Below are positions 51,202 through 59,527 of a stretch of 64,000 bases of DNA, in pieces. Source of the stretch: Nocardia concava NBRC 100430 (GTDB taxonomy: Bacteria > Actinomycetota > Actinomycetes > Mycobacteriales > Mycobacteriaceae); NCBI RefSeq assembly GCF_000308815.1, contig NZ_BAFX01000101.1, forward strand, positions 62,001 to 126,000. The letters run 5' to 3'. The translations under genes were made by a program, and so were the position numbers. The notes beneath the pieces are model-generated. The model did no database searches, was not told the DNA's origin, and saw nothing but the letters and a program-made list of their open reading frames with translations. The stretch's first letter is position 1. Each line of letters opens with the position of its first letter.

Positions 51202-51738
51202 CTACTCCGGGTCCAGCAGGCCCTCGGGCGGGTCGATGACGATCAGCCCGTCGGCGACCGACACGGTCGGCACCATGGCGAGCACGAACGGGACCAGGAT
51301 CTCCCGGCCCGCGGGCGGGAACGCGTCCCCGGCCTTGATCGAAAGCAGTTCTCCCGCAGCGGAATGCAGCACCTCGTTCACGGTGCCGACGAGCGTGCCG
51401 TCACCGAGTTCGACGCGCAGCCCCTCGAGTTCGTGGTCGTAGTACTCGTCGGGATCCTCCGACGGCGGCAGTTCCGTCGATTCCACGACGAAGACCATGC
51501 CTCGCAACGCATCCGCGGCCGTGCGGTCGGCAATGCCATCCAGACGCAAGAGAAGCCGGCCCGAGTGCTCCCGGGCCGACTCCACTTCGAATTCCTGCGT
51601 CTGCTTGGCGCGCGGCAGCTTCCCCTTCAGGGTGCTGCCGGGCGCGAACCGCAGTTCCGGCTCGTCGGTGCGGACTTCTACGACGAGTTCGCCACGCACA
51701 CCGTGCGATTTGGCGACCCGCCCGACGACCAGTTCCAT
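51202..51738 (-). CDS. rimM: 16S rRNA processing protein RimM
   Basis: A 178-aa 30S maturation factor. The N-terminal RimM domain (ELVVGRVAKSHGVRGELVVEV) and C-terminal PRC barrel are intact. It binds uS19 during head assembly. The start is three bases from the khpA stop; the four genes read as one operon. Confidence 0.96.
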   Translation of the reverse strand: MELVVGRVAKSHGVRGELVVEVRTDEPELRFAPGSTLKGKLPRAKQTQEFEVESAREHSGRLLLRLDGIADRTAADALRGMVFVVESTELPPSEDPDEYYDHELEGLRVELGDGTLVGTVNEVLHSAAGELLSIKAGDAFPPAGREILVPFVLAMVPTVSVADGLIVIDPPEGLLDPE

Positions 51739-51741
51739 CTT

Positions 51742-51984
51742 CTACTGATCCGTGTCGACCACGTCGACGCGAATGCCCTTACCGCCGATCCCGGCGACCA
51801 GGGTGCGCAGCGCGGTCGCGGTACGACCGCCGCGACCGATCACCTTGCCCAGATCCTCCGGGTGCACGTGCACCTCGACGGTCCGGCCACGGCGGCTGGT
51901 GATCAGCTCGACGTGGACGTCGTCGGGATTGGCGACGATGCCGCGAACCAGGTGTTCGACGGCATCGGCGACGACGGCGCTCAT
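51742..51984 (-). CDS. khpA: KH-domain RNA-binding protein KhpA
   Basis: An 80-aa single KH domain with the GXXG loop as IGRGGRTATALR (residues 49-60). In Gram-positives KhpA pairs with KhpB/EloR and affects cell elongation. It lies between rpsP and rimM, its standard place. ATG 51984 is two bases downstream of the rpsP stop. Confidence 0.95.
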   Translation of the reverse strand: MSAVVADAVEHLVRGIVANPDDVHVELITSRRGRTVEVHVHPEDLGKVIGRGGRTATALRTLVAGIGGKGIRVDVVDTDQ

Positions 51985-51986
51985 GA

Positions 51987-52433
51987 TTATTCGGCGGCTT
52001 CGGTGGTGGCCTCAGCGGTCTCGGCCTCGGCGGCCTCGTCCTTCTTGGCGGCCTTCTTCTTGGGGGTGACGGCCTCGGCGACCGGCTCGTTGTCGGCGGC
52101 GGCGAGCGCGGCGTTGAACAGGTCGAGCTTGGACGGCTTCGGGGCCTTGACCTTCAGGGTGCCCTCGGCGCCCGGCAGGCCCTTGAACTTCTGCCAGTCA
52201 CCGGTGATCTCCAGCAGGCGCTTCACCGGCTCGGTCGGCTGGGCGCCGACGGACAGCCAGTACTGGGCGCGTTCGGAGTCGATCTGGATGAGCGAGGGCT
52301 CTTCCTTGGGCTGGTAGACGCCGATGGCCTCGATGGCGCGGCCGTCACGACGAGTACGGGCGTCGGCGATGACGACGCGGTACTGCGGGTTGCGGATCTT
52401 GCCCATGCGGGTCAGCTTGATACGAACAGCCAT
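51987..52433 (-). CDS. rpsP: Small ribosomal subunit protein bS16
   Basis: A 148-aa S16. The first 85 residues are standard (MAVRIKLTRMGKIRNPQYRVV). The rest is an Ala/Glu/Lys-rich tail of about 45 residues, as in other Mycobacteriales. ATG 52433 has AAAGG eight bases ahead. It heads the rpsP-khpA-rimM-trmD operon, whose promoter should be in 52434-52634. Confidence 0.97.
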   Translation of the reverse strand: MAVRIKLTRMGKIRNPQYRVVIADARTRRDGRAIEAIGVYQPKEEPSLIQIDSERAQYWLSVGAQPTEPVKRLLEITGDWQKFKGLPGAEGTLKVKAPKPSKLDLFNAALAAADNEPVAEAVTPKKKAAKKDEAAEAETAEATTEAAE

Positions 52434-52634
52434 GATTGCTGCCTTTCCAAATGGTTGGTCACGTCGCAATTCAGCAGCCCACGCGAGGTGGACCCGGTTT
52501 TGCGTCAAGTGCTGTGACCGCCGCGCGGTACGTAACCGGAGACGGGCTGACACTGTCCTCGATGAGGACGATCGTCCATTCTGCCAGAGCCCCCACCGCA
52601 CGAAGAAATCGCCCCGACCACCACCGGAAACACC

Positions 52635-52665
52635 ACAGCCCACCGGGGTCGACCCGATGGGCTGT
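52635..52665 (-). terminator. Hairpin after the mini-gene
   Basis: ACAGCCCA, a mismatch, CGGG, five-base loop, CCCG, a mismatch, TGGGCTGT. It lies 16 bases past the stop of the small hydrophobic gene on the same strand. Confidence 0.65.
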
Positions 52666-52680
52666 CGTTCGGCCATGAGC

Positions 52681-52773
52681 CTACTGCGGGCCGGGGCCGG
52701 AGCTCCCCGACGTCAGGAACTTCACGATCACGCCGGCCAGCACGGCAATGGCCAAGGTTTCGATGGACCCCAC
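52681..52773 (-). CDS. Hydrophobic mini-protein, 30 aa
   Basis: Starts at GTG 52773, six bases after a GAGGAG ribosome site. An ATG two codons upstream is too close to the site to be used. The product reads as a single membrane helix (IETLAIAVLAGVIVKFL) followed by a short Gly/Ser/Pro tail. A palindrome precedes it and a hairpin follows, so it looks like an independent transcript. It could be a type-I toxin, a small membrane regulator, or a leader; none is proven. Confidence 0.6.
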   Translation of the reverse strand: MGSIETLAIAVLAGVIVKFLTSGSSGPGPQ

Positions 52774-52788
52774 GGTCATCTCCTCATC

Positions 52789-52807
52789 ACGTTTGAACAG
52801 CAAACGT
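52789..52807. promoter_or_regulatory. Palindrome upstream of the mini-gene
   Basis: Perfect ACGTTTG, five bases, CAAACGT, 16 bases before the mini-gene start. It could be a repressor operator or a 5'-UTR hairpin that sequesters the ribosome site. Confidence 0.6.
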
Positions 52808-52869
52808 CTGAAGCATGACCGATTCACTTTCCCTGCGCAGCGGAATGGCTATCTCCGGCAGCGGCCGCG

Positions 52870-54021
52870 TCATCTTCTGCGTAGGCAGAGCGTGCTGCCC
52901 GCACCGCCGCCGGTGGTGTAGGTGAGGCTGACGACCGTGCCCGGCGGGCAGACGTTGTCGGGGGCGTCATGGCGGTCGAAGACTTGGTAGAGGGCCTTGG
53001 GGTCGGCGCAGTCGATGCGGTGGGTGTCGTTGGCGGAGCCGGAGTGGCGGTTGTTGTCGGAGATGCAGTCGCCGACCACGGCGTAGCGGGAGTCGCCCAG
53101 ATCGACCGGGCCCATGCAGACGATCAGCACCAGGTCGGTCTTGTCGTTGGACCGGACCATCACCGATTGGAAGCCCAGATCGTCGGGGCACTCGGGGGCC
53201 TTGGGCTTCTGATAGGCCAGGCGGACCGACAGCACGCGGGCCGAGGCGGACGGGTCGGCGCAGTCGACCTTCTTCATGGTGTCGCGATTGGCGCAGTCGC
53301 CGAGCTTGGCGGAATCCATGGACTTGGGGTCGACCTCGTTGGCGCACACCACGATCGCGCGGCCGCCCAGCGAGGACTGGGCGAAGGCCATGCGGGCCTG
53401 CGGGTGGTCCTTGCACGCCTGATCGGTGACCGGGACCTTCGAATGCGATTCGAGGGCAACGATTTTCACGGGCGAAGGGGTCATCGTGCAGTCGACGCGG
53501 GTCATCGCGTCACCGGCCTTCTTGACGTCGACGCAGTCGTCGGCCTGGAACGCGCCGGGATCGGTGAGATTGAAGCGAGTGGGGGTCAGGCACAGGATGG
53601 TGGAGGCCGCGCCGGTCGCCGGTTCGGGTACGGCCTTCGTCGCATTCGGATACTTGGCGCACGCCGAATCCACCGGCAGCACCATGTCTGCACGGCCCAC
53701 GATCTTGTAGGTCGACTTGCTGTCGGTGCAGCCGTACACGACCGGCTGGACAGGGGCGTCGATGCACGCGCCGACCGGGTAGGCCAGCGGATCGGGGCGA
53801 GTGACGACCCAGCCGACAATCGACGCCGCCACGCCGATGACGACCACCGCCAGCACCGCGATCCACACCCACCAACGCCGCTTCCGGGCGGGAGGGCTCG
53901 GCGGCACGGCGAACTGATCCGACGACGGAACCGGTTGCGTCCATGCCGGATTCACAGGATCGACCTGCGGTTCGGGCGGGGGCGGCGGTTGGACGGCGGG
54001 GTCGGATTGCTGATCGGTCAC
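52870..54021 (-). CDS. LppU/SCO5717-like membrane-anchored protein, 383 aa
   Basis: Residues 1-47 are a Pro-rich cytosolic region ending RKRRWWVW, followed by one membrane helix (about 51-73). The rest is extracytoplasmic with repeated YPVGACID...VVYGCTDSK-like Cys-pair modules of the LppU family. Cys residues are paired through the repeats, so several disulfides are likely. The family is frequent in mycobacteria and Streptomyces; role unknown. GTG 54021 has GGGAGGG ahead. Confidence 0.8.
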   Translation of the reverse strand: MTDQQSDPAVQPPPPPEPQVDPVNPAWTQPVPSSDQFAVPPSPPARKRRWWVWIAVLAVVVIGVAASIVGWVVTRPDPLAYPVGACIDAPVQPVVYGCTDSKSTYKIVGRADMVLPVDSACAKYPNATKAVPEPATGAASTILCLTPTRFNLTDPGAFQADDCVDVKKAGDAMTRVDCTMTPSPVKIVALESHSKVPVTDQACKDHPQARMAFAQSSLGGRAIVVCANEVDPKSMDSAKLGDCANRDTMKKVDCADPSASARVLSVRLAYQKPKAPECPDDLGFQSVMVRSNDKTDLVLIVCMGPVDLGDSRYAVVGDCISDNNRHSGSANDTHRIDCADPKALYQVFDRHDAPDNVCPPGTVVSLTYTTGGGAGSTLCLRRR

Positions 54022-54134
54022 GGGGTCCCTCCCACGGTTTCGGGTCGCGGCGATCTCTGCGGCCCGGTCAGGAGGTGATCGTAAAATCCGGCATATCGGG
54101 TGTAGGGGTGACGGATTCGGTAACCGATTCGCGG

Positions 54135-55235
54135 CTAGCGGCTGGCTGTGACCGGGGAGCGGTTGGCGTAGACCCGGCCGCGGAGGACGACGCAGGTGGG
54201 GGTGGCGAGGGCGGTCAGGTTTTCGCGCGGGTCTTCTTGGTAGACAACGAAATCGGCGGGGGCGCCGGGTTCGATGCCGGGGTGGCCGAGCCAGGTGCGG
54301 GCGTGCCAGGAGGAGGCGGCGAGGGCGTCGTGCGGGGTGAAGCCCGCGGTGGTGAAGGCGGTGATCTCGTCGGCGACGCGGCCGTGGCGGATGGTGCCGC
54401 CCGCGTCGGTGCCGGTGTAGATGGGGATGCCCGCCTCGTGCGCCTTGGCGACGGTGTCGCGGGAGCGGCGGTGCAACTCGCGCATGCGGGCGGCGTAGAC
54501 GGGGAATTTGCCTGCGCCGTCGGCGATTCCGGGGAAGGTGTCGGTATTGATGAGGGTCGGGACCAGGGCGGTGCCGTGGGCGGCCATGAGCGCGATGGTG
54601 TCGTCGGTGAGGCCGGTGCCGTGTTCGATGCAGTCGATGCCCGCGCCGAGCAGGCCGGGCAGCGCGTCCTCGCCGAAGACGTGCGCGGTGATGCGGGCGC
54701 CCGCGGCGTGGGCGGCGTCGATGGCGGCCTTCAGGATCGGATCCGACCAGAGCGGCGCGAGGTCGCCGATCGAGCGGTCGATCCAGTCGCCGACGATCTT
54801 CACCCAGCCGTCGCCGCGGCGAGCCTGATCGGCCACGATGTCGGGCAGGTCGCGTTCGTCCTCGACGTCGATGCCCAGTTCGCGGATGTAGCGCTTGGGG
54901 CGAGCGATATGGCGGCCCGCGCGGATGATGCGGGGCAGGTCGTCGCGGTCGTCGATGAAACGGGTGTCGATGGGCGAACCGGCATCACGCAACAGCAGTG
55001 CGCCCGCATCGCGCTCCACCTCGGCCTGAGCGACCGCACCCGCCGAATCCTCGTGTCCGCCACCATTTTTGATGCCGACATGGCAGTGGGCGTCGACGAG
55101 TCCGGGCAGGATCCAGCCGTTGTCGTGCACGGTGACGGCGTCGCGGATCGGTTCGTCGGAGATCAGCCCGTCGCGTACCCAGAGGTCGCGGACTTCGCCA
55201 TCGGGTAGGACCACGCCACGGAAATGCAGCCGCAT
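54135..55235 (-). CDS. Amidohydrolase family metalloenzyme, 366 aa
   Basis: A TIM-barrel amidohydrolase. Metal ligands are visible: DAHCHVG near residue 48-54 (HxH), WVKIVGDW (possible carboxylated lysine), TAHVFGED and IEHGTGL (His), and GTDAGG (Asp). It resembles imidazolonepropionase-like or prolidase-type hydrolases; substrate unknown. The ATG at 55235 has GAGGAGG five bases ahead. No transporter or pathway partner is adjacent. Confidence 0.87.
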   Translation of the reverse strand: MRLHFRGVVLPDGEVRDLWVRDGLISDEPIRDAVTVHDNGWILPGLVDAHCHVGIKNGGGHEDSAGAVAQAEVERDAGALLLRDAGSPIDTRFIDDRDDLPRIIRAGRHIARPKRYIRELGIDVEDERDLPDIVADQARRGDGWVKIVGDWIDRSIGDLAPLWSDPILKAAIDAAHAAGARITAHVFGEDALPGLLGAGIDCIEHGTGLTDDTIALMAAHGTALVPTLINTDTFPGIADGAGKFPVYAARMRELHRRSRDTVAKAHEAGIPIYTGTDAGGTIRHGRVADEITAFTTAGFTPHDALAASSWHARTWLGHPGIEPGAPADFVVYQEDPRENLTALATPTCVVLRGRVYANRSPVTASR

Positions 55236-55292
55236 TCCGGCCTCCTCGCCTGGGACGGTATGTCTCGACACAAACCCGGATCCACTATCGCA

Positions 55293-56219
55293 TCAGCCGT
55301 CCAGGACGGTGATATCGGTCCGCTCCCGGCACACCCCGCGAATGGCCTCCAGCCCGGCCGCGATCACCGGATGCTCGGCGCTGCCCCGCCGCACCGCGGT
55401 CAGGTGACGGCGGACCGGGACCGGATCGTCGTGCAGCGCAACGCGCACCACCGCCAGCGACGGCGGCCAGACCGCGAGCCGCGGCACCAGACTGACCCCG
55501 AAGCCGTGCGCGACCATGGCCGCCACGCCCGGGAAATGGAGTGCCTGCCCGGCGATTCGGGGCGTGAACCCGGCCGCGGCGCAGGCGGCCGACACCACCA
55601 GGCGATGGGCGATGCGCGCACGCCCGGTGATCCACGGCTCGGCGGCCGCCTCGCTCAGCGCGACGCTGCCGCGCCCGGCGAGCGAATGCCCCACGGGCAC
55701 AAGCAGATCCAGTGGTTCGGAGAGCAGCGGGCGCTGTTCGAAGCGCAGGTCGTCGGGCGCGGGGGTGCCGGGTGCGGGCAGCACGATCCCGATATCACTG
55801 TCGCCGACCAGCAGGCTTTCGAAGCACTCCGCGCTCTCGTCCTCGATCAGTTCCACCGTCAGCCCCGGATTCGCGTCCCGCAGCCGGGCGGCGGCCAGCG
55901 CCCCCAGCGCGCCGAGGGCGGTCGGCATGGCGCTGATCCGCAGCACGCCCGCGATTCCGGCCCGATGCGCCGCCAGCTCGGCCCGCGCGCTTTCCGCCTG
56001 TGCCGCAAGCAGATCCGCGTGCCGCAGCAGCGCATGTCCGGCGGCGGTCAACTGCACCCGCCGCCCCACCTGCTCCAGCAGCTCGACCTCCAGCTCCCTG
56101 GCCAGTCCTCGCAATTGCTGCGACACGGTGGAGGGCGTCAGATGCAGTGCGGCGGCGGCAGCGGTCACGGTGCCGTGCTCGTGCAGCACTCGCAGAGCCT
56201 GTAGCCGAGGATCGATCAT
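55293..56219 (-). CDS. LysR-family transcriptional regulator
   Basis: A 308-aa LysR regulator. The helix-turn-helix (LRVLHEHGTVTAAAAALHLTPSTVSQQLRGL) is at residues 9-39. A periplasmic-binding-like effector domain follows (LRISAMPTALGALGALAAARL). It may control the amidohydrolase or the tiny cysteine-rich protein that starts 74 bases away on the other strand. ATG 56219 follows a weak GGAATATCC. Confidence 0.87.
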   Translation of the reverse strand: MIDPRLQALRVLHEHGTVTAAAAALHLTPSTVSQQLRGLARELEVELLEQVGRRVQLTAAGHALLRHADLLAAQAESARAELAAHRAGIAGVLRISAMPTALGALGALAAARLRDANPGLTVELIEDESAECFESLLVGDSDIGIVLPAPGTPAPDDLRFEQRPLLSEPLDLLVPVGHSLAGRGSVALSEAAAEPWITGRARIAHRLVVSAACAAAGFTPRIAGQALHFPGVAAMVAHGFGVSLVPRLAVWPPSLAVVRVALHDDPVPVRRHLTAVRRGSAEHPVIAAGLEAIRGVCRERTDITVLDG

Positions 56220-56292
56220 GTGGATATTCCATACGATTCGCTGCGAAAATATTCGATGGACCGAGACTACCGCCCCCGCGAAGACTGGGCCC

Positions 56293-56454
56293 ATGACCGC
56301 ATCGGATCGACACTGTAGCCACTGCGGCTGGCCCACAGCCCAACCCTTCCAAGTCCTTTCGCGTCATCGCACCTCGGAGGGCATCGTCACCTACACCCGA
56401 TGCGCCTGCGGCTCCGTGCGCATGCACCTGTCCCCCGCGATCACGACCGCGTGA
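56293..56454 (+). CDS. Tiny cysteine-rich (zinc-ribbon-like) protein, 53 aa
   Basis: ATG 56293 begins a 53-aa protein with two cysteine pairs, HCSHC near the start and RCAC near the end, enough to bind one zinc. The rest is polar. It is divergent from the LysR gene, so it may be its target or a small DNA/RNA-binding accessory. It ends 14 bases inside the convergent MBL gene. No family is recognised. Confidence 0.55.
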   Translation: MTASDRHCSHCGWPTAQPFQVLSRHRTSEGIVTYTRCACGSVRMHLSPAITTA

Positions 56455-57178
56455 ACTCGCCCATCAGCCGCGGCAGCCCCTCCCGAATCGGCGCCCCATG
56501 CCCCGGCACGAGAATCTCGGCCTCGACGGCACCGAGCGCGCGGGCACTGTCGAGGGTGCCCGCCTCGTCGTGATTGAAGAACCCCGGCAGCAGTTGCAAC
56601 CCGGTCTCTTTCACCAGCTTGTGCCCGGTCACCAGCGCGTCCCCGGAGAACAGCACGCCCTCCGACGGCATCAGGTAGGCAGTGTGGCCATTGGTGTGGC
56701 CCGGTGTCGAGACCGCCACGAATCCGCCCGGCAGCCCCGCGAGGACATCGGCGTCCAGCGGCGCGGCGGTGGGAACGCTCATCTTGATGTGCCCGACGCA
56801 GGCGCGCACCGTCTGGCTCACCCACTCGATGCCGCGTCGGGTCCCCAGCCGCTCGACCATCTGTTTCGGCGTGATCTGTTGCAGGTATTCACGTTTGGCG
56901 TGCCGGACCTCCTCGGCGCCGGTGTACACCGGCACGCCGTAGCGTTCGACCAAGGTGGGGATCGCGCCGATGTGGTCGAGGTGCGCATGCGTCAGCAGAA
57001 CCGCGGCGATGTCGCCCGCATCATGCCCGATCTCCCGCACCGACTTCAGCACCGATTCCGTGTCGCGCGGATACCCGGCATCGACGAGCGTCACCCCGCC
57101 CGCCCCGGTGACCACCCCCCAATTCACGTTCGTGCCCGCCACCACATACACGGACTCCGAAACCTGCTCGATCTTCAC
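56441..57178 (-). CDS. MBL-fold metallohydrolase
   Basis: A 245-aa metallo-beta-lactamase-fold enzyme with the zinc motif THAHLDHIG near residues 63-71 and later His/Asp ligands in TPGHTNGHT and GDALVTGHK. It may hydrolyse thioesters or lactones (glyoxalase-II, AHL lactonase or flavin-independent types); substrate unknown. GTG 57178 is the likely start; a longer frame lacks support. Weak ribosome site. Confidence 0.85.
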   Translation of the reverse strand: MKIEQVSESVYVVAGTNVNWGVVTGAGGVTLVDAGYPRDTESVLKSVREIGHDAGDIAAVLLTHAHLDHIGAIPTLVERYGVPVYTGAEEVRHAKREYLQQITPKQMVERLGTRRGIEWVSQTVRACVGHIKMSVPTAAPLDADVLAGLPGGFVAVSTPGHTNGHTAYLMPSEGVLFSGDALVTGHKLVKETGLQLLPGFFNHDEAGTLDSARALGAVEAEILVPGHGAPIREGLPRLMGEFTRS

Positions 57179-57251
57179 GCCCAAACCGTACCGACAATGC
57201 GGCAAACAGCGGTACCGCAACCGAGACTCGGCATCCGGTAGGTTCCCGTGA

Positions 57252-57647
57252 ATGGCCGACGAAGATGTCTCCGACGAGATCCGGGTGCTGCACGCCGATC
57301 TGGCGGAATGGCTCGGGAATCCGGACGCGAAGGAAGCACTCACGCGATTCGTCGAGCAGCTCGACGCCGACTTCTCGATGGTGACACTCGACGGCGAGGT
57401 CGTACGGCGGGAACAGTTGGTCGCGGGGCTGAGTGCAGCCCAGAATGCCGCGCCGGGGTTGGCGATCGAGATCTCCGACATCGAGATACTGCATCGCTCC
57501 GACGAAAGCGCCGCCGTGCGGTTCAAGGAGATTCACCGATCGGGAGATGGGAGTTCCGACCGGTGGACCACAGCGATCCTGGTACCGGATAGCTTGGGGC
57601 GCAACGGATTACGGTGGCGGAGCGTACACGAGACCGCAGTGCACTAG
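57252..57647 (+). CDS. DUF4440/SnoaL-like protein, 131 aa
   Basis: An NTF2-fold-like protein: helical start (EIRVLHADLAEWLGN), then strands with DADFSMVTLDGEVVRREQLV and a C-terminal strand series. Proteins of this type may bind or modify small molecules. It is divergent from the MBL gene across 73 bases. No ribosome site of note. Confidence 0.75.
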   Translation: MADEDVSDEIRVLHADLAEWLGNPDAKEALTRFVEQLDADFSMVTLDGEVVRREQLVAGLSAAQNAAPGLAIEISDIEILHRSDESAAVRFKEIHRSGDGSSDRWTTAILVPDSLGRNGLRWRSVHETAVH

Positions 57648-57761
57648 ACCTCGCCCCGCCTTCTCTCCCCGCCGGATCGGTCACGCGGCACCGTACCGGC
57701 AGAACACACGGATACGCAGTGATGTAGCTTCTGCTCGGCCAAGGCACAACACGGGTGGGGC

Positions 57762-59330
57762 ATGGGTAAGAGAGATTATTGGGGTCCGAATAGTTTTCGG
57801 GTTCGTCGCAGCAGATGGAAAGCAGCCGCGCTGCGGCCGTTCGGGATTCACACCGCCGTATACCAGGAGATCCGAAACATTCCCCTGGAAATCGACGACG
57901 ATGGCGAGATAGTCGCACCGCCCGGCGGCCTGTTCGGCCCACTCTCCCCGGAAGACCAGGTCCGCATCGAGGAGCGCGACACACACTGGTCCCGGTTCCG
58001 CGAGGCCTTCGTCGAGACACTGTTCACCATGCCGGTGGGCAGCCGCCTGATCATCGGGAACCTGTACAACGAATACGCCCGCGACGCCGGGTCATTGGAC
58101 CGGTTCGTGTCGTGCACCGTTCTCGACGAATACATATTGGTCGAAACCGCCTCTACATACGACCTCGACTATCTGCCGCCGTCGAAACGTCGCGGCCTGA
58201 TCGACCTGTCCTATGGAGGATGGGCGCCACCGTCGCCCGAGGAAGGCATGGAGTGCTGGTTCCGGTTCACCGACATGCCCGCACCCGACGCCGAACGCGG
58301 GAGATTGGCCAAGACCGTCGAAAGACTGTTCACCCTCTACAGCCAAGCATCGCTACCGGACGACCTGGTGGTCGAGGCGCTGATGGTGGAAACCGGTGGG
58401 CCGGTGGCACATCCGCTGCTGGACCAGCTGGACATGAAGAGCGCCGACCTCCACAACAACATCCCACCGCGACGACCCGCACGAGACCCGGAGCCCGACG
58501 ATGATTGGGACGACGAAGACGACTGGGACCAGGACGACGCGCTACCTCTGCACTTCGCCTTCGAGCCGCATCCGCTCGTCCGAGCCGTGTTCCAGGACAA
58601 TACGGAACCGGTACGCACCCGCATGGGAGCGTCTGTCGATTCGTTCTGGCGGCCCACGCCGTATCTGACCTTCGCGTTGATCGGTATCCTCACGATCCTG
58701 TACACGATCGGCGCCACTCAGGCGCACGATATCCGCTCACCGCGCCATTCCTGGTTGAACGTCCACTCCTCACTCTGGCTGCCGAGAATTGCGCACGGCC
58801 AGTGGCACCGCGTGTTCACCAGCCCGTTCGTCCAACCCAACCTGCTCTACCTCCTGGCCGCGATCGTCTGCCTGTTCCTGGTCGGTCGGGAAGTCGAAGT
58901 GCTGCTCGGACGGCCTCGCTACTTCGCGGTGCTGCTCACCTCCATACTCGGCAGCGCTGCCGCCGACGTGTGGCTGGTGGATTTCCCCACGGTGGGAGCA
59001 TTCACCGCTGCAGCCGGACTGCTGGGCGCCCTCCTGGTCGTCCTGGCACTAGCGCCCCTCCTACGACTGCCGCTGCTGATCGGAACCGCCATCGTGGCAG
59101 GAAGTTTGGTGGTGAAGTCTCTGAACCATGGCGACCTCGAGAATGAATGGCCACTGATCGGAGGATTCCTGACAGGCGCGATGACCACGACCTGCCTGGT
59201 CCATCTACCGCACTGGCTGCGAGCGCGAACCCCCTCAGCAACCCGCATGATCGGCCTGCTCGGCATGACAGCGGTCGCCCTTGCGGCGCTGGCGACAATC
59301 GCCGCCGCTGTCGCATGGCACCACCCCTGA
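57762..59330 (+). CDS. TY-Chap-like domain fused to a catalytically dead rhomboid-like membrane domain
   Basis: A 522-aa two-part protein. Residues 65-230 look like the tyrosine/type-III-chaperone-like (TY-Chap) domain seen near type VII secretion (SRLIIGNLYNEYARDAG, then WFRFTDMPAPDAERGRL). A very acidic linker (DDDWDDEDDWDQDD, 246-259) leads to a rhomboid-like region from residue 300. The expected GASG serine site is GAFT (412-415) and the catalytic His of AHxGG is replaced (PLIGG, 464-468). So it resembles an inactive rhomboid. It may bind or traffic membrane clients, not cut them. ATG 57762 follows GGGTGGGG. Confidence 0.7.
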   Translation: MGKRDYWGPNSFRVRRSRWKAAALRPFGIHTAVYQEIRNIPLEIDDDGEIVAPPGGLFGPLSPEDQVRIEERDTHWSRFREAFVETLFTMPVGSRLIIGNLYNEYARDAGSLDRFVSCTVLDEYILVETASTYDLDYLPPSKRRGLIDLSYGGWAPPSPEEGMECWFRFTDMPAPDAERGRLAKTVERLFTLYSQASLPDDLVVEALMVETGGPVAHPLLDQLDMKSADLHNNIPPRRPARDPEPDDDWDDEDDWDQDDALPLHFAFEPHPLVRAVFQDNTEPVRTRMGASVDSFWRPTPYLTFALIGILTILYTIGATQAHDIRSPRHSWLNVHSSLWLPRIAHGQWHRVFTSPFVQPNLLYLLAAIVCLFLVGREVEVLLGRPRYFAVLLTSILGSAAADVWLVDFPTVGAFTAAAGLLGALLVVLALAPLLRLPLLIGTAIVAGSLVVKSLNHGDLENEWPLIGGFLTGAMTTTCLVHLPHWLRARTPSATRMIGLLGMTAVALAALATIAAAVAWHHP

Positions 59331-59403
59331 TCTGAACAACGGCGTACACCGCACCCAACCCATCGGCGACAGTTCACCGATGAGGTTGAACTATTTCCCA
59401 CCA

Positions 59404-59472
59404 TCAAGATCAGGGAGCTCTCAGCGCTGCTATCCGGACGAATTTCAGCGGTGAAAGCTCCCTGATCTTGGA
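59404..59472. repeat. 26-27-bp imperfect inverted repeat
   Basis: Left arm 59404-59429 and right arm 59446-59472 match in 24 of 26 positions with one extra base, around a 16-base loop. It lies between two plus-strand genes. It could be a terminator, a REP/MITE-like element or an mRNA-stabilising hairpin. Confidence 0.7.
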
Positions 59473-59527
59473 TTGCCGCTGCGTGCCGAGGTCGCGGGGC
59501 GGAGTTGCCGGTCGCTAGGCTCGGGCG

